NCBI GenBank assembly: GCA_006226375.1
Contig: SBHC01000064.1
Coordinates: 1 to 64,000 of the forward strand
DNA: 64,000 nt
Source: Deltaproteobacteria bacterium
GTDB lineage: Bacteria; Myxococcota_C; UBA6777
Reading direction: 5' to 3'
Positions within the stretch are counted from its first letter, which is position 1. Each line of letters opens with the position of its first letter. This document shows, piece after piece, positions 35,265-44,494 of the stretch. The translations under genes and the position numbers were made by a program. Under the pieces are notes generated by a model. The model was not told the DNA's origin and searched no databases. It saw only the letters and a list, made by a program, of their open reading frames with translations.

Positions 35265-35279
35265 AAGAGACCCAGCTTC

Positions 35280-36074
35280 TTACTTTTTGAGCCTCTGCTT
35301 GTCGACAAAGATGGTATTCACAAACGTCCCCCCTCGTACCGCGTAATTGTTCTTTTTCATCCAATCCACAATATTCGTTCGCATCTGTTTGGAGCCGAAT
35401 CGAAGAGTCTCCACACAAAAAACAGCAGGCCGATAGGTTTGGAAGTCGAACGTTTTGAGAATGGGCAGGTCCAACCCTTCCACATCAAGGGAAACGAGGT
35501 CAGGAGCTTTTCCGCCAAAGTGGCGTTTGATCACGTCATTGATATTCAGCAAGGGCATCTTTATGACCTTCTCCAGAGCTTTCTTACCATACTTCTTTTG
35601 GTAGAGTTCGACCTGCTTTTTGGAGAACGTATTGATTTCACCGTTTCCCCGCATCACGTAGTAGTCTGCAACTTTTTGTGCGGACACTCCAATCCCGGCC
35701 TGGAGAATGGTGTCTCGGGGTCGCTTTTCTCTCAACATATCGATGTAGTAAGGGTTGGGTTCAACCAAAACGCCCTTGCTAGCCAAACGGTAAAACAGAT
35801 AGGTATTGTTTCGCAGGATCGGCCGCCATGCGCCAATGTCGAGATAAGTCGGTTTCTTGATCTTGAGATGGCGAAACAACTCGTAGAGAATGAGGTCTTC
35901 GCCTTGCTGGGCGAAGGACGGCCTTGCCAACTTGTAAATGGGTGGAGTTTTTGCTTGGGTTTTGGCTTTGTCCGCTTGTTCCCGCAGAATGGAGGGGATA
36001 CGAACAAACTCTTGCACAAGGATACCCAGCACAAGGCCGAGCAGAACACCAACGAGTATCGATTGTTTTTGCAT
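35280..36074 (-). CDS. Membrane-anchored FkbM-type methyltransferase
   Basis: One N-terminal span (about 5-24) anchors a methyltransferase domain of the FkbM type. It has LDIGAWRPILRNNTYLFYR (motif I region, about 82-100), VLVEPNP and DLVSLDVEGLDLPIL (about 192-206). A preceding SFAQQGEDLILYELF segment is also characteristic. FkbM-type enzymes O-methylate sugars or polyketides. The anchor suggests action at the membrane, perhaps on a surface glycan. Its ATG is only 1 bp from a 22-bp tandem repeat that contains its ribosome site. It converges with the CNNM-type gene, leaving 15 bp between them. Confidence 0.8.
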   Translation of the reverse strand: MQKQSILVGVLLGLVLGILVQEFVRIPSILREQADKAKTQAKTPPIYKLARPSFAQQGEDLILYELFRHLKIKKPTYLDIGAWRPILRNNTYLFYRLASKGVLVEPNPYYIDMLREKRPRDTILQAGIGVSAQKVADYYVMRGNGEINTFSKKQVELYQKKYGKKALEKVIKMPLLNINDVIKRHFGGKAPDLVSLDVEGLDLPILKTFDFQTYRPAVFCVETLRFGSKQMRTNIVDWMKKNNYAVRGGTFVNTIFVDKQRLKK

Positions 36075-36075
36075 G

Positions 36076-36130
36076 GACGGCACCCCTATTTAGCATAGAC
36101 GGCACCCCTATTTAGCATAGACGGCACCCC
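36076..36130. repeat. 22-bp tandem repeat in the FkbM gene leader
   Basis: The unit gacggcacccc-tatttagcata occurs twice exactly (36076-36097, 36098-36119), followed by a half copy (36120-36130). On the minus strand each unit contains AGGGG, placed 8 bp before the ATG in the proximal copy, and TATGCT, a possible -10 element. Confidence 0.85.
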
Positions 36131-36241
36131 CACCTTTGCCCACCTTCCCCAGTGTCTTCTGCTGGATAAAGTCAATCACAAAGAACCAAGCCAAGGGAGA
36201 CAAGCAAATGAATCGCTAGTATCTCTTCAATCGCTTCGTAT

Positions 36242-37396
36242 CTAGGCTAAAGTGTCTTCGTCGGTCAGGCCGGTCTCGCGAACGCCGCCCAAGCGGAACG
36301 ACGAGGAAGAGAAGAAGCTCTCAAAGACGCCAAGGAACGCCAGCGCAGAAACCGTCATCAGCTCTTTGTCTTGTTGAAGCTCCCGGAGCGCGGCCTCACG
36401 TCGACCTCGATCAGCATGATCAAAGCGCTCTTGGAACAGACCGTCCAGACGATGCCCTCGACGAGCCGGGGTGATCCGGTTCAGTCCGCCATCCTGTGAA
36501 TAGTCGATCACCTCAAAGATAAGCTGACGTTGCTTCTTCACATCGACGATGTCGTGGCTGAAGATGTGCATGAGAATCCGGCCCGTCTCATGGATGCTCG
36601 CGTCGGTCAAGGCGTGGAACAGTCGTTGCGCAGGAAGGTTCACTTGATCCAACTCGGAGCGACGCACCAAGGACAAAAAGACGACGTTCTTGAACATCTG
36701 AAACAGCCGGTGCGCCTCATCAATCGGCGCGCCTTTGGGTCGCTTCGGACGAAGATGCGATTTGACTTCGTGGCGCAAAAAGAGAATATCAAACAACTCG
36801 CGGAAGAAATCTTCCGTGGAGTTATCTTCGACCACACGCATATCAAACGTGTTGTCGAGTCGGTCTGCGAGTTTGACCCAAATGATCTCGGTGCAATACC
36901 TCGACTCGTCCATCAAGCGGCCGAGATACTCGTGGTATTGTTCGCTGTTCTGCTTGGTCAACGTCTGCAGACGGTATTCCAACTGATCACGCTGTTCCGG
37001 CGAGAAGTGTTGGCCGATGGTATGCATACGAGCTTCTAACTCGCGTTGCATGTCATCTTTGCACTCCGACGTATAGATGTCTTCGTAATAGTCGTGCAGA
37101 AACGCTGTAAGAAGATCAAGATCAGAGGGTTGCTCTGTCGCAAGAGAGAGCAGGTGGGCCGTGCGCAACGGGTGTAGCATGGCAAGCGGGCCTAGTTTTC
37201 GGTTACGGTTTTGATAAGCAAAACCGAGGAAACCAATACCAGCCTCCACAGCGGCGTTGGAACCAAAGACTTCCGCGTTCCCCAAAACATGAGAAAGAAT
37301 CTCACCGTGCTGGGGTTCACGCGCTGCCAGAAGGTAGTTCATTCGGGCAGATAAGGTCAAATGTTCTTGCAAATTGAGAAGCGTTTGGGGCTGCAT
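36242..37396 (-). CDS. HD-domain hydrolase of the RelA/SpoT type
   Basis: The 384-residue protein carries the metal-binding pattern of the RelA/SpoT HD domain: HPLRTAHLL (about 76-84), AFLHDYYED (about 98-106) and VKLADRLDNT (about 174-183). No synthetase, TGS or ACT domain is visible. It may therefore be a stand-alone hydrolase of (p)ppGpp or a related nucleotide. The remaining 200 residues are helical and unique. GGAGG lies 8 bp before the ATG. It is divergent from the unknown gene at 37546. Confidence 0.78.
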   Translation of the reverse strand: MQPQTLLNLQEHLTLSARMNYLLAAREPQHGEILSHVLGNAEVFGSNAAVEAGIGFLGFAYQNRNRKLGPLAMLHPLRTAHLLSLATEQPSDLDLLTAFLHDYYEDIYTSECKDDMQRELEARMHTIGQHFSPEQRDQLEYRLQTLTKQNSEQYHEYLGRLMDESRYCTEIIWVKLADRLDNTFDMRVVEDNSTEDFFRELFDILFLRHEVKSHLRPKRPKGAPIDEAHRLFQMFKNVVFLSLVRRSELDQVNLPAQRLFHALTDASIHETGRILMHIFSHDIVDVKKQRQLIFEVIDYSQDGGLNRITPARRGHRLDGLFQERFDHADRGRREAALRELQQDKELMTVSALAFLGVFESFFSSSSFRLGGVRETGLTDEDTLA

Positions 37397-37545
37397 CCCC
37401 CGCGTCCTCCCTTTTGTTCAATGGGATGTCGTTTTTTCGACATCCAAATGATGGTGCCAGAAACCAACTTAACGATCAAGTCTTTGACAGCAAACCTTTT
37501 TGGAACTTTCTTTGTGGATGACACCCTGTTGTGGAACGAGAGCGA

Positions 37546-38589
37546 ATGAACCAGAGTTCACAAACCAACGAAATCAAGGAAGCTTCAGACACTCCGACCC
37601 CGTTCTCCAAGCGATTGGAGAAGCTTCTCACGGAAGGAATGAACCTCCTAAAAAAATGCAACAGCCCCTCCTACCAGTGGCTCGAACAAGGGGAGATGCG
37701 GCTCCGTCAATTGGGCACTCTGCTGGATGAATATCCCTCTCTGCACCAACTCTACAACGATGATCCGCTGCAGCAAGGTCCTGAAGCTATTATTGAAACG
37801 CTATGTGACCTCAACCCTCTGGAGTTGAAGCTAAGGCTCCCTAGCAAGGCCGTTCTGGCTGAAAGCTATTGGATGCTCAAATCGCAGCACCTCAAAGGTA
37901 TGCAAGCTGCGATTCGTGCCCTGGATGCGGACCTCATCCCCCGAGGTTTTCGCAAGACATTGCACCGTGAAATCAGCAGGATGATTCACATTCACTTGCT
38001 CGCTCAGCTGCTGATCGATGTCATCTTAAACCCAGGAGTCCCTGGCCCCCTCAAACAAGCTGCGGCCTCAAACTTGATTGATCTCTGGGATCAAAGCGCC
38101 CAACAGGAGACGTTGTCGGACTTCTTCCGGATGATCAACTCACTGTGGGATGCTCGCGCCATGATTCAGGTTCAGTATGGCACCCTCTTGGGCACCACGG
38201 AGTTGATGCAGCTCCTTGAAGCGGAGTGCGATCCTGTTGTCCTCGACTTTTTCTTGGAACCCACCGAGCGAGAAGAAGAAGCCTACGCCTTCCAAGAGTT
38301 TTTGTTCGCCCTCACCTACGAAGAGATCAAGCTGCTGCGCGCCTACATGGAAGAGAAAGACCTCTCTGTGATCGGCCACGACGTCGTGGAACAGGTGCTC
38401 CCTGATCGTGCAGAGCGCCCCCCTTTTGGTCAGGCGGCTTATACCGATCCTCACAAGATCTATCGATCCTACAAACGACGACGTTCCCAGGCGCGATACC
38501 GAAGCAACTCGGATCAACCAGGACCACGTCACACCGCCGAACAATTTCTCGTGCTTCACCTTCTTCGCGCCCAGCAGGACCCCTCCTAA
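37546..38589 (+). CDS. Hypothetical helical protein
   Basis: 347 residues, almost entirely helical, with segments such as HREISRMIHIHLLAQLLIDVIL and FQEFLFALTYEEIKLLRAYM and a basic, disordered tail (YKRRRSQARYRS). There is no signal peptide or membrane span. The ATG at 37546 is preferred to an in-frame GTG at 37531. It is divergent from the HD-domain gene and may share its promoter region. No family is recognised. Confidence 0.65.
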   Translation: MNQSSQTNEIKEASDTPTPFSKRLEKLLTEGMNLLKKCNSPSYQWLEQGEMRLRQLGTLLDEYPSLHQLYNDDPLQQGPEAIIETLCDLNPLELKLRLPSKAVLAESYWMLKSQHLKGMQAAIRALDADLIPRGFRKTLHREISRMIHIHLLAQLLIDVILNPGVPGPLKQAAASNLIDLWDQSAQQETLSDFFRMINSLWDARAMIQVQYGTLLGTTELMQLLEAECDPVVLDFFLEPTEREEEAYAFQEFLFALTYEEIKLLRAYMEEKDLSVIGHDVVEQVLPDRAERPPFGQAAYTDPHKIYRSYKRRRSQARYRSNSDQPGPRHTAEQFLVLHLLRAQQDPS

Positions 38590-38711
38590 ACTGGAAAGGA
38601 GCAAGACACAAAGGTAGCGTTGAGAATTGTTAGGGTTCTCTAGCGAAAGGTAGGGATACTCATGTAGAGGGAGAAAGAGGCGAAGGTTCTAAGGCAGGGA
38701 AGAGAGGGGAT

Positions 38712-38987
38712 TTATGCTTCAGCAGCGCCCATCTTGTTGACCAGGTTGGCCAAGCGGGATACGCGGCGGGAAGCGGTGCGCTTGTGGATCACACCTTTGG
38801 AAGCCACGCGGGAGATCATGCTGGTCGCATCGCGAAGTGCTTCGCGAGCCACACCTTCGTCGCCAGCTTCAACAGCTTCACGGACGCGCTTGATGGTGGT
38901 GCGCATGGTGGATTTCCAAAAACGATTGCGATCGTGATTTTTCTTGTTTTGGCGGATACGCTTGAGCGCAGACTTATGATTCGCCAT
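38712..38987 (-). CDS. rpsT: 30S ribosomal protein S20
   Basis: A 91-residue basic protein with the S20 sequence pattern: MANHKSALKRIRQNKKNHDR at the start, TTIKRVREAVEAGD in the middle, and GVIHKRTASRRVSRL near the end. It binds 16S rRNA early in assembly of the small subunit. AAGGAG lies 7 bp before the ATG, and a near-consensus promoter lies at 39122-39150. Confidence 0.98.
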   Translation of the reverse strand: MANHKSALKRIRQNKKNHDRNRFWKSTMRTTIKRVREAVEAGDEGVAREALRDATSMISRVASKGVIHKRTASRRVSRLANLVNKMGAAEA

Positions 38988-39390
38988 TTGAGGTCTCCTT
39001 TGCGGCCATCCTGCTTAGAGGATCGGCTTGGCTATCCATCATCGAGGGGATCGAAATAAAAAGATATATGTTTCAACCATTTCAGGCAGTTACAGACACT
39101 CACATAACGCGAGGAGTGAGAGTTATAAAGGGAATTTGCCGAAAAGTCAATAGATTTCTCAAGTCTGCTGACTCACTACGAAAAGGGGCGAGATTTTTGC
39201 CTCGCTCTGTAGGGATTCGATTCAGCCTTCCCTGTACAGAAGTGGGGAAAAACGACGTATACTGGTCAGCAAAGCCGAGAGGATGTACAAAGGGCATTCA
39301 AATGGTGACAGGATTCGTCATGCGGACACCAACCTCCCTTAAACTCGATCCATCTCTCAACGACCCAATGGAAAGCAAGGAGCATCATCC
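38988..39390. other. Divergent intergenic region between rpsT and the GlmS-like gene
   Basis: It contains the strong rpsT promoter (39122-39150, minus strand). On the plus strand there is a -10-like TATACT at 39258-39263, but no good -35. A weak hairpin GCGAG/CTCGC lies near 39190. No gene is supported. Confidence 0.55.
39122..39150 (-). promoter_or_regulatory. rpsT promoter
   Basis: On the minus strand TTGACT (39150-39145) and TATAAC (39127-39122) are separated by 17 bp, close to the sigma-70 optimum. Transcription would begin near 39115, giving a leader of about 130 nt. Confidence 0.75.
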
Positions 39391-42300
39391 ATGTGTGGGA
39401 TCATAGGAATTATCAATTCACCTGAAGGATACCGACTTCCGCCCGAAACCCAACAGCAGATGCGGGACGAGGCTCTGGCCCTGGAAGCCGTATTGGAACA
39501 GCGTGATCCCAAAGCTCTTGGGGAAAAACTTCAGGCCGTAATCGGTCGCGTCAGCGTGATGCCCTCGTTCCCCACCTCGTTTGCGCTCGGCTGTGACACC
39601 ACGTTGCGTGAGTCGCTGGAGCGAATGAAAACCTCCTTGCGCATGGCCTTGGAAACGGTGTCGTGGGGACAGCAAAACAGCAAGAGCTTCCAAGAGTTGG
39701 AGCAGTGGAACGAGCTGGGTCTCCAATGCCGGGACATGATGTGGCGGCTGGAACAAGACCTCCTGGCCCCTCAGGAAGAACTCTACCGACTGTGCCCTCC
39801 CTCCTGGACTCCAGAACAAGAAGATCGGCTCCGCGCGTTTTGGTCGATCGAGTTTATCTTACGCGGCCTGCAACGCCTTGAGATTCGGGGACGAGACTCA
39901 GGTGGGGTCTCGGTCATGGTGGCCTTCCCTTCTCTTGATGTTTACCGCAAGTTCGTCAACGAGATCGAACAATCTGTCCACCAAGAAGAATGGAACAAGC
40001 GTCGCTCCATGGCTGGATTGGGAACAGGCTCCATCTGTGGCTCCCCCGACGCAAGCAGCGCAACAGCGACCCTCAGCTTCGTCTACAAAGAAGCCTCCGA
40101 AGTGGGCAGCATCGGCCAAAACGTCAAGAACCTCCGGGATCAATACCAAAACGATCCCATCCTGCAGAAAGCCTTGCAGCTTCCAGGAATTCGCATCAAC
40201 CCGCTGGCTCATACCCGATGGGCCTCCAACGGTATCATCAACGTCTACAACGCCCACCCCCAAGGCAACGACACGGAAGGCATGGAGTCCAGCGAGACGC
40301 GCTTGTTTGCGGTGCTCAATGGAGACATCGACAACTTTGCCGAGCTGCGGGAAGCCTTCGCCAAACGTACAGGTCATCGTCCCCCCGGTGGAGTGACCAC
40401 AGACGCCAAGATCATTCCCTTAATGGTGGAAGAGAAATACCAAGAATCCGGCGACCTGCGGGAAGCGTTCCGGCTGACCCTGCAAGAGTTTGAAGGGTCC
40501 TTTGCGATCGGCTTGCACCACCTGGATCACCCAGACAAAGCATGGCTTGGCATTGGAGGTAGCGGTCAATCCTTGTATGTGGGAGTTCACGCCAACTCCG
40601 TCTGCTATGCCTCCGAATTGTACGGTGTGGTGGAAGCCACTCCCCACTTCGTCAAGCTGGATGGTGAGAAAGAACGCGAGCCCGGCAACCCCTCCACCCG
40701 TGGACAAATGTTGGAGCTGTCGAATGATAGGGTCGGCGAGCCGCGACCTTTCCTGGCCTGGGGCTTTGATGGCACTCCCCTGACAGAAGAGCACCTCCCG
40801 ATGCGTCGCGCCCAGATCACCACCCGCGACATCAACATCGCCGACTACCCCCACTTCTTCCTCAAAGAGATCAGCGAGTCGGTGGAGTCCGTCCGAAAGA
40901 CCTTGCATGGCCGGTTTTTCTTGGAGCGGCAAGGCGACAAACCTTTCCGTTTCCGCCTGGACGAGAGCACGGTTCCCCAGCGCCTCATCGATCTTCTGAG
41001 GAGCGGGCAGATCAAGCACGTGTACTGCATTGGACAAGGGACTGCCGCGGTGGCAGCCCAAGGTGTCGCCCGCGCCTTCCAACAAAACCTGGGAGGCCAG
41101 CTTCACATTGTTCCGACCAAAGCGTCTGAGTTGTCCGGTCACATGTTGGCCGATAGCATGGAAGACACCCTGATCATCGCGGTGAGCCAGTCGGGAACAA
41201 CGACAGACACCAACCGAACGGTCGACCTGGTCCGTCAACGGGGAGCCAAGGTCCTGGCCATCCTCAACCGCCGGAACTCTGACCTCGCCTTCAAGGCCGA
41301 TGGCGTCATGTACACCAGCGACGGACGCGACGTGGAGATGTCCGTGGCCTCCACCAAGGCATTCTACTCCCAAGTGACTGCAGGAGTCTTGCTGAGCTTG
41401 TACCTGAGCTACCGCAGCGGCCTGATGGACGAGCATCGAATCAAAGACGGTTTGCGTGAGCTACTCCAACTCCCCAGCACCATGGCCCGCGTGCTCGCCC
41501 AAGGCGACAAGATCAGGGACATCGCTTACCAGCACGCCCTCACCCGGCGTTACTGGGCGGTCGTGGGTAGCGGAACCAACCAAATCGCGGCCCATGAGAT
41601 CCGGATCAAGCTCAGTGAACTTTGTTACAAGTCGATGTCGTGCGACACCATCGAAGACAAGAAGCACATCGACCTCAGCGCCGAACCTTTGATGCTGGTC
41701 TGTGCCGCTGGCCTGGATGAGGCCAACCTGAGCGACACAGTCAAAGAGGTCGCTATCTTCAAGGCCCACGAATCGCTCCCGATCGTGATCGCCAGCAACG
41801 GCGCCGAACGCTTTGAACCGTACGCTACCGCCGTGGTGAAAGTGCCGGAAGTTTCGCCACACTTGTCTCCGATTCTCACCACGATCGTGGGTCACCTCTT
41901 TGGCTACCATGCAGCGTGCGCGATCGAGAACCAATCGGTGGTTCTCCGGCACGTCCGGCACTCCTTGCTCCAGGCCCTTCCCACCATCGACAACCAAGCG
42001 CAGGGCGCGCTCAACCCCTCGCACCCCTCTGAGTTGGTCCCACGACTGCGTGAGATGTTGCGCTTGCTGCAAACACCAGCCTTCAACTCAGCCCTGGAAG
42101 TGCAGACGGCTGTCCAGCTCTCTCTGAAAGCCCAACAGCTTCTGTACAGTTCACACGAACAGGCGATGGGCGAAGCAACGTCTCCGTACGAGCTGGCCGA
42201 AGAGTTGATGAACCTGCTCACGGAAGCGGTCCGAGAGTTGAGCCGCCCGATCGACGCGATCAAGCACCAGGCCAAGACCGTAACGGTCGGAATCAGCCGT

Positions 42301-42942
42301 CCCACGCCATCACTGCGAGGCAGCGTGGGCGATGTGTTCCGCGACATGCAGTTGGACCCCTCCCTCCTCTTGTGGCGCAACCTCTCCTTCTTGATATCGG
42401 CCGAGCCTCTGATCGAGGAGATCCCCGGCGCATCCCTGTACTCTGTGACGCACCTGGACGAGAACAGCCAGCCCACGCCCCACAGCAAGATCTTCAAAGA
42501 GCTTTCCATTGGGATGGCTGCGAACATTCCCTCCCGCACCGACACAGACCCTGGCCTCAAAGGCTCCAAGTGGTTGGCGCTGAAGGAGAACAACGTTCAG
42601 GTTGGGATTGGGCGAGCCGACGGTCGTCAGATTGCGATCATTCCGCTCCGTGGAGAACATCCCCAAGAAGCAAGAATCCTCCTCTTGCACCTGACATTCA
42701 ACGAAGAGGCATCACTCCAAACCCGACTGCAGTGGCTTCGAACCCGCGGGCACCTCTACGATCAGTTCCGCGCGGCTGTTACGGAGTTCAACCTGTCCTG
42801 GTCCGACCAGCTCTTGCTTCAGTCCTCGGTCCAGTACCTGTTTGATGATTCCCCAGACCGCTTCGTCTCCTCCTTGTCGAGCCTCTCTGCCTCCACGACC
42901 CCCTCCTACACCTCACTCCCTGCTCTCAAAGACCTCCCCTAG
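39391..42942 (+). CDS. Enlarged GlmS-like glutamine amidotransferase/SIS protein
   Basis: Begins MCGIIGI, so the catalytic Cys2 of class II amidotransferases is present. RLEIRGRDSGG (about 163), HTRWASN (about 273) and NGDIDNF (about 309) follow as in GlmS. Two SIS domains hold SQSGTTTDTN (about 599), VASTKAF (about 651) and GSGTNQIAAHEIRIKLSEL (about 723). At 1183 residues it is nearly twice the usual length of about 610. About 140 residues are inserted after the first strand, about 55 before HTRW, and about 330 unrecognised residues follow the second SIS domain. It could be the cell's glucosamine-6-phosphate synthase or a specialised paralogue. AAGGAG lies 8 bp before the ATG. Confidence 0.85.
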   Translation: MCGIIGIINSPEGYRLPPETQQQMRDEALALEAVLEQRDPKALGEKLQAVIGRVSVMPSFPTSFALGCDTTLRESLERMKTSLRMALETVSWGQQNSKSFQELEQWNELGLQCRDMMWRLEQDLLAPQEELYRLCPPSWTPEQEDRLRAFWSIEFILRGLQRLEIRGRDSGGVSVMVAFPSLDVYRKFVNEIEQSVHQEEWNKRRSMAGLGTGSICGSPDASSATATLSFVYKEASEVGSIGQNVKNLRDQYQNDPILQKALQLPGIRINPLAHTRWASNGIINVYNAHPQGNDTEGMESSETRLFAVLNGDIDNFAELREAFAKRTGHRPPGGVTTDAKIIPLMVEEKYQESGDLREAFRLTLQEFEGSFAIGLHHLDHPDKAWLGIGGSGQSLYVGVHANSVCYASELYGVVEATPHFVKLDGEKEREPGNPSTRGQMLELSNDRVGEPRPFLAWGFDGTPLTEEHLPMRRAQITTRDINIADYPHFFLKEISESVESVRKTLHGRFFLERQGDKPFRFRLDESTVPQRLIDLLRSGQIKHVYCIGQGTAAVAAQGVARAFQQNLGGQLHIVPTKASELSGHMLADSMEDTLIIAVSQSGTTTDTNRTVDLVRQRGAKVLAILNRRNSDLAFKADGVMYTSDGRDVEMSVASTKAFYSQVTAGVLLSLYLSYRSGLMDEHRIKDGLRELLQLPSTMARVLAQGDKIRDIAYQHALTRRYWAVVGSGTNQIAAHEIRIKLSELCYKSMSCDTIEDKKHIDLSAEPLMLVCAAGLDEANLSDTVKEVAIFKAHESLPIVIASNGAERFEPYATAVVKVPEVSPHLSPILTTIVGHLFGYHAACAIENQSVVLRHVRHSLLQALPTIDNQAQGALNPSHPSELVPRLREMLRLLQTPAFNSALEVQTAVQLSLKAQQLLYSSHEQAMGEATSPYELAEELMNLLTEAVRELSRPIDAIKHQAKTVTVGISRPTPSLRGSVGDVFRDMQLDPSLLLWRNLSFLISAEPLIEEIPGASLYSVTHLDENSQPTPHSKIFKELSIGMAANIPSRTDTDPGLKGSKWLALKENNVQVGIGRADGRQIAIIPLRGEHPQEARILLLHLTFNEEASLQTRLQWLRTRGHLYDQFRAAVTEFNLSWSDQLLLQSSVQYLFDDSPDRFVSSLSSLSASTTPSYTSLPALKDLP

Positions 42943-43025
42943 CTCCTCATCAGCCTTCCGTGCAAGGGTTCTTCGCGTTTTGGGGAGAGCCAGCCTCAAA
43001 GAATTCACGGAAAGATTGACGTCCT

Positions 43026-43053
43026 TTGACATCCATGTCGACCACATTATGAT
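43026..43053 (+). promoter_or_regulatory. Near-consensus sigma-70 promoter
   Basis: TTGACA (43026-43031, perfect) and TATGAT (43048-43053, five of six) are separated by 16 bp. It is among the strongest promoter matches in the window. The predicted start is near 43060. Confidence 0.7.
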
Positions 43054-43059
43054 ATAGTT

Positions 43060-43132
43060 CGTCTCTGCAAAGCCGGAAGGAAGTAGGAAACAAAGCACAC
43101 TCCCTTGGGGTTTGCAGGTGGAGTGCCTTTTT
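43060..43132 (+). ncRNA. Possible structured leader RNA with terminator-like end
   Basis: CTGCAAA (43065-43071) can pair with TTTGCAG (43111-43117), and CACTCC (43098-43103) with GGAGTG (43120-43125), which is followed by CC and five T. The two helices interleave, so they would form a pseudoknot or exclude each other, as in an attenuator. The segment starts at the predicted transcript start and ends about 45 bp before the BrkB-type gene. This is an inference from pairing alone; no known riboswitch family was matched. Confidence 0.35.
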
Positions 43133-43177
43133 CATGAAGGTAACGCCAGCCCCGTCACGTTGAAGAAAGAGAGAGCA

Positions 43178-44446
43178 ATGACACGTCGGTCTTCCTCGCC
43201 AAAGCCACTGCCGTTTCATGTCCCCAAGGATACGAAGCCTTCCCCCAGCGGCCCTTACGCAGCCCTGGAGGGGGGAGAGCAACATACGTTGTCACAGCGA
43301 GCACCTTCCAACGTGTCCAGCACCATGGTGGTCAACGACCTGCCACCTGCGACCCGAGTCACGAGAGTGTTTCCGGCTGGAGGCGGTGACCCAGCACAGG
43401 CTCCCCCGACCATCAAGCGGGATCGACCCAACTTTTTGCATCCCCCTCCCAACTTTCTCACGCCACCGACCAAAACAGAGAAGACTCCGCCCAAACCAAC
43501 GGGCTTCAGTTCAACGATGCCACACCACATGATGATCCCCTCCTTTACAGGGACCACCACGTTGGAGGCGATGCGGTACGAGAAACACATCCTTTACCGC
43601 ATCATCAAGAGCTTCCTGCAAAACAACGCCATCCTCATGGCAGGTGGGGTGGCGTACAACATGCTGCTCTCCATCATCCCCATGTTTGCGCTGATCTTCT
43701 TTGCGCTGTCGCACTTCTTTGACAAGTCGGTGCTGATCAACACCCTGTCCAACAACCTCCAGATATTGATCCCTGGCAACTCACAGGTCATCGAGTCTCA
43801 GCTGTCGTACTTTCTGGAAAACCGCCAATTGTTTGGTGGCATCACCCTTGTATTGCTGATGTTCTTTAGCTCGCTGGCCTTTAAAGTGATGGAAGGCGCG
43901 ATGTCTGTGATCTTTGTGTACGACAAAGCGCAGGCCAAGCGTCGCTTTTGGGTCTCTGCGACCATCCCCTACTTGTACATTTTGTGCATCACCGCAGGTA
44001 TCCTAATCCTCACAAGCCTGAGCACCTTCTTGCAGCGCTCGGAGACCATCCAGATCTCCATCTTGGGCTTTACCTGGTCGGTGGCCAACACCAACGGAAC
44101 CATCCTCTACCTGTTTACCTTTATGGGTCTAGGATTAATGCTGTCGTCGCTGTATATGGTGATGCCGAAGTGCCCCATCTCTCTGAAGCGCGCTCTTGTG
44201 GGAGGTTTTGTCGCCGCGACACTTTGGGAGATTACCCGGCACATCCTGATCTGGTATTTCACCCAGATCTCCAAAGTCACAGCCATTTATGGACCTATCG
44301 GCAATGTCATCGTGATCTTGCTTAGCTTTGAAATCGCCGCGCTCATTGTGTTGCTGGGAGCACAAGTGATTGCTGAGCTTCAACGTTCCGAGATCTTTGA
44401 ACAAATGATTTCGGGCGGAGACGTCTCCCACATCCCCACCCGCTAA
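43178..44446 (+). CDS. YihY/BrkB-family membrane protein with long N-terminal extension
   Basis: The C-terminal 280 residues have about six membrane spans and the family motifs GGVAYNMLLSIIPMFALIFF (about 160-180) and YGPIGNVIVILLSFEIAALIVLLGAQ near the end. The first 130 residues are a Pro/Thr-rich, probably disordered cytoplasmic extension not usual in the family. Function is unsettled; older names link it to ribonuclease BN or serum resistance, without good support. The ATG at 43178 has GAGAG close upstream. Expression would come from the strong promoter at 43026. Confidence 0.85.
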   Translation: MTRRSSSPKPLPFHVPKDTKPSPSGPYAALEGGEQHTLSQRAPSNVSSTMVVNDLPPATRVTRVFPAGGGDPAQAPPTIKRDRPNFLHPPPNFLTPPTKTEKTPPKPTGFSSTMPHHMMIPSFTGTTTLEAMRYEKHILYRIIKSFLQNNAILMAGGVAYNMLLSIIPMFALIFFALSHFFDKSVLINTLSNNLQILIPGNSQVIESQLSYFLENRQLFGGITLVLLMFFSSLAFKVMEGAMSVIFVYDKAQAKRRFWVSATIPYLYILCITAGILILTSLSTFLQRSETIQISILGFTWSVANTNGTILYLFTFMGLGLMLSSLYMVMPKCPISLKRALVGGFVAATLWEITRHILIWYFTQISKVTAIYGPIGNVIVILLSFEIAALIVLLGAQVIAELQRSEIFEQMISGGDVSHIPTR

Positions 44447-44494
44447 ACTGTCACTGCTTGTTCCTCCCACTCATGAAAGATAGAGATCAGACTC

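Noticed and set aside
43060-43100. Possible SRP (4.5S) RNA, because of a CCGGAAGGAAG segment
   Set aside because: The GGAA tetraloop is flanked by only two base pairs. The conserved 5' CAGG side and the outer stem are missing, and the closing helix does not form.
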